From positions 1 to 28,937 of the forward strand of contig DJDA01000040.1 in the NCBI GenBank assembly GCA_002430835.1: a stretch of 28,937 nucleotides of DNA. Reading direction: 5' to 3'. Made by a program: the position numbers and the translations under genes. Source of the stretch: Brevundimonas sp. UBA5936. Its GTDB lineage: Bacteria; Pseudomonadota; Alphaproteobacteria; Caulobacterales; Caulobacteraceae. Position 1 is the first letter of the stretch. Each line of letters starts with the position of its first letter. The notes beneath the pieces were generated by a model that saw only the letters and a program-made list of their open reading frames with translations, was not told the origin of the DNA and searched no databases. Below are positions 15,160-23,146 of this stretch, in pieces.

Positions 15160-17433
15160 TTAGAAGCGCTTCGACAGCTCCACGCCGTACATGCGCGGCT
15201 CGTTGACGAAGGCCGTCAGGTTGTTGAAGTCGATGGCGCCGAGGATGTTGGCCTCGTCGGTGATGTTGCGGACATAGACGGCCGCTTCCAGACCCCGGTT
15301 CAGGTCGCGCCAGCCCGCGCGCAGGCCGCCTTCGAACGCCGTGTCCTGCATGAACTCGACCGATTCATAGAGGAACAGGTTGAAGTCCTTCTGCATCACC
15401 CAGTCGGTCGCGGCGAACAGCTCCTGATCGTCGCCGATCGGATGGACGTAGGACAGCGTCAGATTGGCGGTCCATTCCGGCGCCTGGGGAAAGGGGTTGC
15501 CGTCGATATAGGCCAGACGCGCCGATCCAACCGTCACCATCCGGTCGGTGACGGTGCAGTTGGCGAGCGCCGAGCAGACGCCGACCTGAAGATCCTTGTC
15601 CTTGATCTCGGTGTGGTTCCAGGCCAGGCCGCCGGCCAGGCTGAAGCCCGCGCCCAGATAGACGTCGCCGTCCACTTCCAGGCCATAGCCCTCGCCCTTG
15701 TCGGCGTTCAGCAGCTGGTTGAAGTTGCCGGCGCCGCCGATGGCCGTGAACTGCGGATCGGAGACTTCGTAGAAGTAGGCCGTGGCGTTCAGGCGGGCGC
15801 GGCCGTCCCACAGGCGAGCCTTGAATCCGGCCTCATAGGACATGACCGTTTCCGAATCCGCCGTGGTCACGATGTCCGCCGAAGCGATGCGGCCCTGGAT
15901 CGACGGGCCGCGATAGCCGTTGGCCACGCGAGCGAACAGGTTCAAGCCGTCGTTGACCTCGTACAGGGCGCTGACGTCCCAGCTGACCTGTTCGTCGCCG
16001 ACCGACTTGGTGACGTTATCCAGCGGCTTGGCCGTGGACGGGCTGCCTGCCGGGATGATGCGGCGGCCCCAGAAGTCGCGGCTGTCGTCGGTGTAGCGAA
16101 CCCCGGCCGTCAGCTTCAGCGCGTCCGTCACCTGATAGCGGCCCTGACCGAAGATCGACCAGGAGTCCGACTTCTGGATGACGTCGGGAACCACCGTCGG
16201 CGCGATGCCGCCGACGCCGTTGAACGTGCCCGAGACCAGGTTGAAGCGCTCGTCCCAGTAGAAGGCGCCGACCTGCCAGCCGAAGCGGCCGTCGCCGTTC
16301 GAGGCCAGGCGCAGCTCATAGGTGTTCTGGACCAGGTCGCTGGACAGGGTGCCGGTCTCGACCGCGAACGGGGTCTTGTAACCGGCGCCGGTCGGCGCCC
16401 CGACCGAGACGCCGCCGTCGATGTCGCCGTTGCCCTGGCTTTCTCCCTGGTAGGAGCCGATGACGCCGGTCAGCGTCGCCGGGCCGAAGTCGTAGGCGAC
16501 CTGCAGCGACTGCGAGAGGGTCTTCTGCTTCTGGTAGTTGTTGCGGCCGCCGTCGTACCAGACCGTCTCACGGTCGAAGTTGTCGTTCAGCTTGTTCGAG
16601 CCCTTGGTCAGGACGTTGGCGCGGTTCATCGTGCCCGTGCCCTCATAGTCGCGCGCCTGCAGGGTCAGCAGGGTCGACAGGCGCTCGGTCGGGGTCCAGG
16701 CGACGTGGATGCGGCCCGCCACGTCGTCGAAGGAGCCCAGATCCTTGCCGTCCTTCTTGGCGAAGGGAGCGTCCCAGGCGTTGTTGACCCAGTCATCGCG
16801 ATGGTTCCACAGGGCAGCGACCCGCACCGACAGCGTATCCGACGCCGGCAGGGTCACGCCCGTCTCGGCGCGCATCGAACCGTAGTTGCCGTAGGTCAGC
16901 GAGCCGAAGCCGGTGAAGTCGTCGCCCGGCTTCACCGTGTCGATCTTGACCACGCCCGCCGGAGTGTTGCGGCCGAACAGGGTGCCCTGCGGACCGCGCA
17001 GCACTTCCAGCTGCTTCACGTCGAACAGGGGGAAGCCCTTCAGATAGACGTTCTCCAGCACCACGTCGTCCAGCACGACCGAAACCGGCTGCGAAGCGTT
17101 GAAGTCGAAGTCCACATTGCCCAGGCCGCGGATGTAGAAGCGCGGGGCATAGCGGCCGTTGGAGCTTTCGACCTGCAGGCTGGGCACGCGGCCCGACAAC
17201 TGCAGGATGTCGCCGCCGCCGGCGTTCACGGCGTTCAGCGTCTCGGTGTTCATCGCCGTGACGGCGAACGGCACGTCGCGGATATTTTCGCTACGGCGCT
17301 GGGCGGTGACGACGATGTCGCCGACGGCGGCGGCCTGTTCGGCCTGAACGTCGGCGGATTGCGCCAGGGCCGGCGTGGAGAGCAGCAGGGCCAGACCGCT
17401 GGCGGAGGCGGCGAGAACCGAGAGACGCGTCAT
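15160..17433 (-). CDS. TonB-dependent outer-membrane receptor
   Basis: 757 aa. The signal peptide MTRLSVLAASASGLALLLST ends at an ALA site near residue 24. DIVVTAQRRSENIRDVPFAVTAM (from about residue 39) is the TonB-box/plug start usual in Caulobacter and sphingomonad receptors, and LEVLRGPQGTLFGRNTPAGVV is the conserved plug motif. The rest is an outer-membrane beta-barrel ending in the C-terminal Phe (VELSKRF). ATG 17433 is chosen because the signal peptide starts there and AAGGGG lies upstream; the frame is open further upstream without sense. It diverges from a Tat-exported phosphoesterase and precedes the M28 peptidase. The plug type does not reveal the ligand, which may be a siderophore, oligosaccharide, peptide or other. 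Confidence 0.94.
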   Translation of the reverse strand: MTRLSVLAASASGLALLLSTPALAQSADVQAEQAAAVGDIVVTAQRRSENIRDVPFAVTAMNTETLNAVNAGGGDILQLSGRVPSLQVESSNGRYAPRFYIRGLGNVDFDFNASQPVSVVLDDVVLENVYLKGFPLFDVKQLEVLRGPQGTLFGRNTPAGVVKIDTVKPGDDFTGFGSLTYGNYGSMRAETGVTLPASDTLSVRVAALWNHRDDWVNNAWDAPFAKKDGKDLGSFDDVAGRIHVAWTPTERLSTLLTLQARDYEGTGTMNRANVLTKGSNKLNDNFDRETVWYDGGRNNYQKQKTLSQSLQVAYDFGPATLTGVIGSYQGESQGNGDIDGGVSVGAPTGAGYKTPFAVETGTLSSDLVQNTYELRLASNGDGRFGWQVGAFYWDERFNLVSGTFNGVGGIAPTVVPDVIQKSDSWSIFGQGRYQVTDALKLTAGVRYTDDSRDFWGRRIIPAGSPSTAKPLDNVTKSVGDEQVSWDVSALYEVNDGLNLFARVANGYRGPSIQGRIASADIVTTADSETVMSYEAGFKARLWDGRARLNATAYFYEVSDPQFTAIGGAGNFNQLLNADKGEGYGLEVDGDVYLGAGFSLAGGLAWNHTEIKDKDLQVGVCSALANCTVTDRMVTVGSARLAYIDGNPFPQAPEWTANLTLSYVHPIGDDQELFAATDWVMQKDFNLFLYESVEFMQDTAFEGGLRAGWRDLNRGLEAAVYVRNITDEANILGAIDFNNLTAFVNEPRMYGVELSKRF

Positions 17434-17677
17434 CGAGATATCCCCTTCTTGATGATCTTGGGTGGGTGAATTCGCCGCAGGCCCTAGGCCCGAAGCGTCG
17501 CCGGTTCCAGCACCGAAACGCCCTTCACCGTGAACCTTTCGCGACAGGGACACAGGCCAAAACAAACCGCCGTTCGTTTCACATATGAGACGCGCCTCAA
17601 GTTGTGCGGTGCAACCAGCCGTGCCATGCAGATCGGCTGCGTCGTCTCCCGCAGGGTCGCGCACCGGAGATTTTCAG
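17434..17677. promoter_or_regulatory. Divergent promoter region with a 20-bp imperfect palindrome
   Basis: 244 nt between the receptor and phosphoesterase starts. At 17560-17579 the halves AAACAAAC and GTTCGTTT, separated by CGCC, form a near-perfect palindrome (7 of 8 arm positions). It lies about 130 nt before the receptor start and 100 nt before the phosphoesterase start, a sensible place for a shared operator. No clear -35/-10 pair was assigned. Confidence 0.4.
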
Positions 17678-19051
17678 ATGCCCTTCGCCTTCCCCTCCCG
17701 TCGCCGCTTCCTGGGCGCCGCAGCCGTGTTGCCCCTGATCGGCGGCGCCCTGCCCGCCCTCGGCCAGACTCGCGAGGGAGCCGTCGTCGGCCGCATCCTG
17801 GCCATGTCCGACCTGCATTCCGCCTATGAGCGCAGCGCCCAGCTGCTGGCCGCCCTGCGCGCAGAGGTCCGCAGCCGGCCGGTTCCGCATCTGATCGCGA
17901 TCGACGGCGATATCTTCGAGCACGGCAACGTCGTCTCGGTGCGGTCCGAAGGCGCGATCGACTGGGCCTTCCTGGCCGCCCTGCCCGCCATCGCCCCGAC
18001 GGTGGTCAATCTGGGCAACCACGACAACGACCTGACGCCGGACCTGCATGAGGTGGTCGCGCGGATGCGCGGCCTGGGGATCACCGTCCTCAGCAACATC
18101 GTCGACGCCCGCACCGGTCAGCCCTATGCGCCGGCGGCGACTGAACTGGCCTTCGGCGATCGACGGCTGCGCATCATCGGCTTCGGCACGAACGCGCTGA
18201 ACACCTATCCCAAAGCCAGCCGCGACTGGCTGTCGATCCCCGATCCGAGCGAATGGGCGAACGTCCAGCTGCCGACCCTTCTGGACGGCGCGGACCTGAC
18301 CCTGGTGATGAGCCACGCCGGGGTGGCGGGCGACCGGGGGATGCTGTCCGCCCTGCCCGACGGCGCCCTGATGATCGGCGGGCACAACCACCTGCTGTTC
18401 CAGGAGACGCTGGGGCGCGGCCTCTACGCCCACACCGGATCGTGGAGCAACGCCTATACGGCCGCCGACTATCTCAGCGACGGAAGCGTCCGGGCGCAGT
18501 CGCGCACCGTCGCCCTGGACGGCCCCGCCGACCCGGCCCTGGCCGCCCTGATCCGCACGACGCTGGACCGGCATCTGACCGATCAGGAGCGTGCCGTCCT
18601 CGGGACCAGTTCGATCGCTTTATCGCTGGGCGACACCGGCCGCGCCGTGGCCGCCGCCTTCGCCCGCTTCGCCGGGGCCCAGGCGGGCTTCATCGGCCAC
18701 ACCACCCTGGGCACAGGCCTGAGCGCCGGTCCGGTCAGCCGCTACGCCTTCGACGCCGTAGTGCGCTTCGACGGCAAGCTGATGATGGCCGAGGTTCCCG
18801 CCGCGCGCCTGGCCGAGCTGACCGCCCTGGCCAATCAGGACCGGGTCATGCCCTTCGCGCGCCGTACCGGCGACTTCGTCTATGGCGCGGTCGAAGGCGG
18901 CGAACAGCGCGAGACCGTCCGCATCGTCACCACCGACTGGTGCGCCCTGAACCAGCATGAGTATTTCGGCGTCACGGACCTGGCCTTCGCCGAGGTTCCC
19001 GGCCCCGGCGTCAAGGCCGTCGCCGCCCAGGGCCTGCTGTCGTCGGCCTGA
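17678..19051 (+). CDS. Tat-exported metallophosphoesterase / 5'-nucleotidase-like protein
   Basis: 457 aa. The N-terminus MPFAFPSRRRFLGAAAVLPL carries a twin-arginine signal (SRRRFLG). The calcineurin-like metal-site motifs are all present: Asp45/His47 (SDLHS), Asp78 (DGDIFEHGN), Asn114-His115 (GNHDND), His213 (MSHAG), and His236/His238 (GGHNH). From about residue 300 the sequence fits a 5'-nucleotidase C-terminal domain. Relatives such as UshA hydrolyse nucleotides or nucleotide sugars in the periplasm. ATG 17678 is chosen for the Tat signal; the upstream ATG at 17585 in the same frame gives a meaningless extension. It is divergent from the TonB receptor and convergent with cheR, with a 4-nt gap. 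The precise substrate cannot be read from the sequence. Confidence 0.9.
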   Translation: MPFAFPSRRRFLGAAAVLPLIGGALPALGQTREGAVVGRILAMSDLHSAYERSAQLLAALRAEVRSRPVPHLIAIDGDIFEHGNVVSVRSEGAIDWAFLAALPAIAPTVVNLGNHDNDLTPDLHEVVARMRGLGITVLSNIVDARTGQPYAPAATELAFGDRRLRIIGFGTNALNTYPKASRDWLSIPDPSEWANVQLPTLLDGADLTLVMSHAGVAGDRGMLSALPDGALMIGGHNHLLFQETLGRGLYAHTGSWSNAYTAADYLSDGSVRAQSRTVALDGPADPALAALIRTTLDRHLTDQERAVLGTSSIALSLGDTGRAVAAAFARFAGAQAGFIGHTTLGTGLSAGPVSRYAFDAVVRFDGKLMMAEVPAARLAELTALANQDRVMPFARRTGDFVYGAVEGGEQRETVRIVTTDWCALNQHEYFGVTDLAFAEVPGPGVKAVAAQGLLSSA

Positions 19052-19055
19052 CGGA

Positions 19056-19871
19056 TCAGGCGGCGCGGCGTGCGGCGGCCGCGCTCTTCACATAGAGGCC
19101 CTTGCGCCCGGCCACCGGGCGGAAAGCCACGCTGTCGCCGTCCGGCCGCTCGTCATGGCCCAGGAACAGGCAGCCGTCGTCGACCATCCGTCGCTCCAGC
19201 CCGTCCAGAACCCGCGCACGGCGTTCCGGCGCCATATCGGTCAGGACGTTGCGGCAGAAGACAACGTCGAACCGGCCCTCATCCGTCGGCTCGTCCAGCA
19301 GGTTGGCGCGCGTAAAGGCGATGGCGGCGCGCAGTTCGGGGCGCGCCCGCCACTGGTCGTCGACCTGTTCGAACCAGCGCAGCATGGCGCGCGCCGACAG
19401 GCCGCGCTGTATCTCGAACGAGGTGTAGAGGCCCGACAGCGCCTTCTCGATCGCCTGACGCGACAGGTCCGTGGCCTCGATCTCGACCTGAGCCCCCGCC
19501 TCCAGGGCGGCGATGGCCAGGGAGTAGGCCTCCTGTCCGGTCGAGGCGCCCGCGCACCAGATGCGCACCCGACCGCCCGGCCGCGCCGCCGTCAGGGCGG
19601 GCAACAGTTCGCGCTCCATCACCTCGAAGGCCGCACGGTCGCGCCGGAACCAGGTCTCGCCGTTCAGCAGGGCCTCGATCACGCTCCAGCCCAGGGAGGC
19701 GACCGGGCGGCTCCACAGACTGGTCAGCATGGCCTCGACGTTGTGATAGCCCTCGCGCCGCGCCACAGGCCCCAGCCGATGCTCGGCCAACTGCATCCGG
19801 TCTCGGGTCAGCCGGAAGCCGGCGCGGGACGCCAGCAGGGTCTGAAGACGATCGAAATCCTCCGGCGTCAT
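19056..19871 (-). CDS. cheR: CheR-type protein-glutamate methyltransferase
   Basis: 271 aa, near the roughly 280 aa of CheR. It should transfer methyl groups from S-adenosylmethionine to glutamates of chemoreceptors in the cytoplasm. The N-terminal helical domain (residues 1-65) precedes NGETWFRRD (70-78, the NETxFFR motif), the SAM motif IWCAGASTGQEAYSLA (104-119), EATDLS (132-137), and FDVVFCRNVLTDM (201-213). ATG 19871 overlaps the TGA of the response regulator by four bases (ATGA), indicating translational coupling, so the longer open frame upstream is rejected. No receptor, CheA, CheW or CheB is in the window, so its partner receptors must be elsewhere, or it acts in a non-chemotaxis role linked to ChpT. 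Confidence 0.93.
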   Translation of the reverse strand: MTPEDFDRLQTLLASRAGFRLTRDRMQLAEHRLGPVARREGYHNVEAMLTSLWSRPVASLGWSVIEALLNGETWFRRDRAAFEVMERELLPALTAARPGGRVRIWCAGASTGQEAYSLAIAALEAGAQVEIEATDLSRQAIEKALSGLYTSFEIQRGLSARAMLRWFEQVDDQWRARPELRAAIAFTRANLLDEPTDEGRFDVVFCRNVLTDMAPERRARVLDGLERRMVDDGCLFLGHDERPDGDSVAFRPVAGRKGLYVKSAAAARRAA

Positions 19872-20251
19872 GACGGCGACTGCACCATTCCCACTTCGGC
19901 GAGCTTGGCTTGCAGGATCTCGCCGTCGAAGGGCTTCATAACATATTCGTCGGCTCCTGCGGACAGGGCTTCGGCGATTCGATCCGCCCGCGTCTCGACC
20001 GAGCAGAACAGAACCTTGGGCGCGCGCCCCCCCGGCAGGTCGCGCAGACGACGCAGGAAGGCCAGGCCGTCCATCACCGGCATCTGCCAGTCCAGCAGCA
20101 CCACCTGGGGCATCGCCGCCTGACAATAGTCCAGCGCCTCGGCGCCGTCGGCCGCCTCGGCCACGTCGAAGGACAGATCCTCCAGGATGCGGCGCGCCAC
20201 CTTGCGGATGATGCGGCTGTCATCGACGATCAGACAGGTTCTGGGGTCCAC
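19868..20251 (-). CDS. CheY-like single-domain response regulator
   Basis: 127 aa from GTG 20251, a lone receiver domain without output domain. The acidic pair Asp10/Asp11 (LIVDDSR), phosphoacceptor Asp54 (VLLDWQMP), Ser84 (FCSVE, the Thr/Ser switch) and Lys106 (YVMKPF) are all in place, so it should be phosphorylatable. GTG 20251 is preferred because GGGAAG lies about 8 nt upstream and the protein then starts like other CheY proteins; GTG 20287 would add 12 residues. It sits between chpT and cheR and overlaps cheR by four bases. It may receive phosphate from ChpT or from a CheA elsewhere; which one is not shown. Confidence 0.92.
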   Translation of the reverse strand: MDPRTCLIVDDSRIIRKVARRILEDLSFDVAEAADGAEALDYCQAAMPQVVLLDWQMPVMDGLAFLRRLRDLPGGRAPKVLFCSVETRADRIAEALSAGADEYVMKPFDGEILQAKLAEVGMVQSPS

Positions 20252-20313
20252 TGGGTCGCTTCCCGTTTCACGCGAGATCGAAATCACGCTCGCGCCATAG
20301 TCGTTGAGGCGGG

Positions 20314-21027
20314 TTAACGGAGCGTTGGATCAACGAACGCGGTTTGCTCATTAGCGCCCGGCAGACGCGCCATCAAGGCCACGCGGCCTTCTTCGGTCGC
20401 CAGGTCCAGCCGTCCGCCCGCCTCGCGCGCCGTCAGCCACAGCCAGTAGGGCTGGATCCACTGCCCCGCCAGGCCCTCGGTCAGCCGCTCGCCCTTCAGG
20501 CCGACCACGGCCTCGGGCTTGAGCCGGGCGCGTGCCCCCTCGGCTGATCCGACCAGGAACAGCTGGTCCCCTTCGCGGCGGGCCGTCACCACCGCCGCCC
20601 CGCCCATCGGCAGGGCCGAAACCGTCAGATAGGCCAGGTTGATCAGGGCGCGGGCCTGGAGCTTGGTGAAGGTTTCCTCGCCCACGCGCCAGTCCAGCGT
20701 GGCGCGCCCGCCGTCGGTCAGGCCCGCAACTAGGCCGTGCAGTTCGGCGCCGGAGAACTGTTCGCTGCTGGTCGCCGCGCCGAAGGCCACGCGGGCGAAG
20801 TGCACCAGGGCCACCATCTTGGCCGCGCTCTGACGGATCAGGCCCAGGGCGTCGTCGCGCATGTCCTGGGCGCTGGGATCGTCCAGCAGGTCCAGACCCG
20901 ACATCACCGCGCCCGCCGGGCTGATGAAGTCGTGGCACAGCTTGCCGGCGATGAAGGCGGCCAGTTCGGCGCCGTCCACAGGCAGGTCGGCGGCGGATAG
21001 GAAGGCGGGGTCGTCGGAAACGGTCAT
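20314..21027 (-). CDS. chpT: Histidine phosphotransferase ChpT
   Basis: 237 aa. ChpT relays phosphate from the hybrid kinase CckA to CtrA and CpdR, controlling the alphaproteobacterial cell cycle. The phospho-accepting helix ELAAFIAGKLCHDFISPAGA contains His32 followed by Asp, as in known ChpT proteins, and continues as GLDLLDD...LIRQSAAKMVALVHFARVAFG, the second helix of the dimeric four-helix bundle. The C-terminal half (about residues 95-230) is a degenerate GHKL-ATPase-like domain without recognisable nucleotide-binding boxes, as in the family. ATG 21027 is chosen because the reading frame upstream lacks family similarity and would run into cysQ. It diverges from cysQ and heads the chpT-cheY-cheR unit. 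Confidence 0.92.
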   Translation of the reverse strand: MTVSDDPAFLSAADLPVDGAELAAFIAGKLCHDFISPAGAVMSGLDLLDDPSAQDMRDDALGLIRQSAAKMVALVHFARVAFGAATSSEQFSGAELHGLVAGLTDGGRATLDWRVGEETFTKLQARALINLAYLTVSALPMGGAAVVTARREGDQLFLVGSAEGARARLKPEAVVGLKGERLTEGLAGQWIQPYWLWLTAREAGGRLDLATEEGRVALMARLPGANEQTAFVDPTLR

Positions 21028-21126
21028 GATGCCAAGGCGCGGCGCGCAGAATTTCAAAAAGGTTAAGGCCAAGGTGGCCTGATTTGCCGGTTCGTTAAAC
21101 CGGCCGCATGGTCTATCGAGCGCTTC

Positions 21127-21924
21127 ATGACCGTCTCCGCCTACGCCGCCCTCGAAACCGACCTCGCCTCCGGCCGCCTGGCCGAGGTCATCGCCGACAT
21201 CGCCGAAGAGGCCGCGCGCCTGATCCTGCCCTACTGGCGGGCCGATACGGCCGTGGAGACCAAGGCCGACGCCAGCCCCGTCACCGAGGCCGACCGCGCC
21301 GCCGAGGCCCTGATCCTGAGCCGCCTGGCCGAACACTGGCCCCAGGTCGAGGCCGTCGCCGAAGAGGCCGTCGCCGCCGACGGCGCCCCGCCGTCCGTCG
21401 GTCCGTGGTTCTGGCTGATCGACCCGCTGGACGGCACCAAAGGCTTCATTCAGGGACGCGAAAGCTACACCGTCAACATCGCCCTGGTGCGCGGCGACGC
21501 CGTGGTCGCCGGCGTGGTGACGGCGCCGGCTCTTGCCCTGACCTGGCGCTCGGTGGCGCCGGGCGAAGGCGCCCAACGCCGCGCTTTTGGCGAGGCCTGG
21601 AAACCGGCGCGCGTGCGCGAACGCCCTCAGGACGCCACCGCCCTGGTCAGCCACAGCATCAGCGACGAAGACGCCGAACGCCTGGCCGGCCGCAACGGCT
21701 GCCGGCTGTGGCAGGGCATGGATTCCTCGCTGAAGTTCTGCCTGATCGCCGAGGGCCGCTTCGACGCCTATCCGCGCACGGGCCCCACTAGCGAATGGGA
21801 CACCGCCGCCGGTCAGGCCGTGCTGGAAGCGGCGGGCGGCCGCGTCCTGGCCGAGGACGGCCGTCCCCTGGCCTATCGCAAGCCCAGCTTCCTCAACGGC
21901 CCCTTCTCCGCCATCGGCGCCTAA
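21127..21924 (+). CDS. cysQ: 3'(2'),5'-bisphosphate nucleotidase CysQ
   Basis: 265 aa, inositol-monophosphatase superfamily. It removes the 3'-phosphate from PAP (and PAPS), a by-product of sulfate assimilation, in the cytoplasm. Metal-site motifs are visible: KADASPVTEAD (46-56), Glu79/Glu80 (VAEEA), and DPLDGTKGF (99-107) with its Asp pair. The block SSLKFCLIAEGRFDAYPR, then GPTSEWDTAAGQAVLEAAGG, is diagnostic for CysQ over inositol monophosphatase or histidinol phosphatase. The 99-nt gap to divergent chpT must hold both promoters. The stop is immediately followed by the stop of the convergent AKR-like gene, with no intervening base. Confidence 0.92.
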   Translation: MTVSAYAALETDLASGRLAEVIADIAEEAARLILPYWRADTAVETKADASPVTEADRAAEALILSRLAEHWPQVEAVAEEAVAADGAPPSVGPWFWLIDPLDGTKGFIQGRESYTVNIALVRGDAVVAGVVTAPALALTWRSVAPGEGAQRRAFGEAWKPARVRERPQDATALVSHSISDEDAERLAGRNGCRLWQGMDSSLKFCLIAEGRFDAYPRTGPTSEWDTAAGQAVLEAAGGRVLAEDGRPLAYRKPSFLNGPFSAIGA

Positions 21925-22818
21925 TCAAGCCGAGGCGTCCACCCGCGCCATCTCGATCTGGGCCGAGAGGCCGGCGGGCAGGTCGCGCTCGGGCACGCTC
22001 GCCAGTTCCTCCAGATGCGCCCTGTCCCTGGGCCGGACCAGCACGCTGGCCACCGCCGGGTCCGCCAGGGCGTAGGCCAGGCAGATGGCCTCGCCGGTCC
22101 AGCCCGGCGTTCGGTGCAGGAAGGCGAAGGAGCCCGGCCGCTCCAGATCGGCCTCGCTGCGTCCCGCGCCCCAGCCGCCGAACAGGCCCCGCTTCTTCGC
22201 CCCGCCCGCATCGGCGGCGCGGCGCTCGGTCGCCAGGCTTTCGGGAAAATAGTCATAGGCGAACAGGCTCATCTCCCGATCGCGCGCGGCCTTCATGCGC
22301 GAGCGCACCTGCCAGGCCACATTGGCGTGGAAAGGCGTGAACAGGACGTCGAACGCCCCGGTCGAGACATAGAGGTCCGTCACCGGCTCATCGCCCGACA
22401 CCCCCAGCATCCGCACATACTCCGCCTTCCGCATCGCCTTCAGGGCGGTCAGGGAGGTCTGCGGCAGTTCATTCTCGGCCGGGCGCTCCAGCACCGCCAT
22501 GTCGAACCAGCCCAGGCCCGAGGCGTGCAGCCCCTGTTCGATCGAGCGGCCCAGCCTCTCCGCCGAGAAATCCCGATCGGCCCCCAGGCTGGCGCTGACC
22601 CACACCAGTCGCCGTTCGACATGACCCAGGGCCTCGCCGACGGCCTGAAGCAGCATCGGGTCCAGCCGCTCGATATGATAGGCGTTCACCCCCGCCTCCA
22701 GCCCCGCGAACACCAGGTCGCGGACAGGGTTCGGCCCACGCGCCGCCGCCTCAGCCCCCAGGCTGAGCGTCAGGCTGGAGACCGCGGCCCCCGTGGCGCC
22801 GAAGGGGCGATAGCGCAC
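21925..22818 (-). CDS. Aldo/keto reductase-fold protein lacking the catalytic tetrad
   Basis: 297 aa starting with GTG. It keeps the AKR layout: the RPFGATGAAVSSLTLSLGAE opening, the helix AGLEAGVNAY, and RLGRSIEQGLHASGLGWFDMAVLERP. The four catalytic positions, however, are replaced. By alignment to the usual DTAxxYG, TKxG and HRP motifs, Asp becomes His48, Tyr becomes Asp53, Lys becomes Ser77 and His becomes Glu111. It is therefore unlikely to be an oxidoreductase of the normal type and may be a structural, ligand-binding or regulatory pseudoenzyme. It is 4 nt downstream of bolA on the same strand, so probably co-transcribed. The frame is intact with normal codon use, so it is not a decaying pseudogene. 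Confidence 0.82.
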   Translation of the reverse strand: MRYRPFGATGAAVSSLTLSLGAEAAARGPNPVRDLVFAGLEAGVNAYHIERLDPMLLQAVGEALGHVERRLVWVSASLGADRDFSAERLGRSIEQGLHASGLGWFDMAVLERPAENELPQTSLTALKAMRKAEYVRMLGVSGDEPVTDLYVSTGAFDVLFTPFHANVAWQVRSRMKAARDREMSLFAYDYFPESLATERRAADAGGAKKRGLFGGWGAGRSEADLERPGSFAFLHRTPGWTGEAICLAYALADPAVASVLVRPRDRAHLEELASVPERDLPAGLSAQIEMARVDASA

Positions 22819-22822
22819 GGGA

Positions 22823-23065
22823 TCAGCCGGCCTCGACCGGCGCCGAGGTCTCCAGCGCCAGGGCGTGCAGTTCGCCGCCCATCTTGCCCTTCAGCGCGGC
22901 GTAGACGGTCTGGTGCTGCCGCACCCGGTTCATCCCGCGAAAGACCTCGGACACGATGCGGGCGCGATAGTGGTCGCCGTCGCCCGCCAGATCCTCGATG
23001 GCGATGTCCGCGTCGGGGAAGGCCTCGACCAGATGGGCGCGAAGGTCGTCGACGGACATGGGCAT
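22823..23065 (-). CDS. bolA: BolA-family protein
   Basis: 80 aa, the size of small BolA/IbaG-type proteins. BolA proteins pair with monothiol glutaredoxins to bind [2Fe-2S] clusters and take part in iron handling or transcriptional control. Conserved features are the class II KH-like layout, VFRGMNRVRQHQTVYAAL and the C-terminal ELHALALET, whose His is the invariant cluster-ligand candidate. ATG 23065 is preferred because AGGAG lies 7 nt upstream; GTG 23068 and ATG 23059 are alternatives. The monothiol glutaredoxin gene often found beside bolA in alphaproteobacteria is absent. Instead an AKR-like gene follows after 4 nt. Confidence 0.92.
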   Translation of the reverse strand: MPMSVDDLRAHLVEAFPDADIAIEDLAGDGDHYRARIVSEVFRGMNRVRQHQTVYAALKGKMGGELHALALETSAPVEAG

Positions 23066-23146
23066 CACAGAACTCCTAGAAGGCAGAAGGCCGTCTCAGG
23101 GCCTGAATTGTAAAGCTTATCGCCCCGCGTCCCTTCTGTCAGCCGG

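Noticed and set aside
13375..17469. Open frame of 1364 codons on the plus strand
   Set aside because: It runs antisense through the M28 peptidase and TonB receptor genes, is Arg/Gln/His/Ala-rich with no domain, and arises from G/C third-position bias of the real genes on the other strand.
20281..20345. Possible CtrA site (TTAA-N7-TTAA type) upstream of cheY
   Set aside because: Only one half (TTAAC) is present; the second half has two mismatches, which is too weak in view of chance occurrence.
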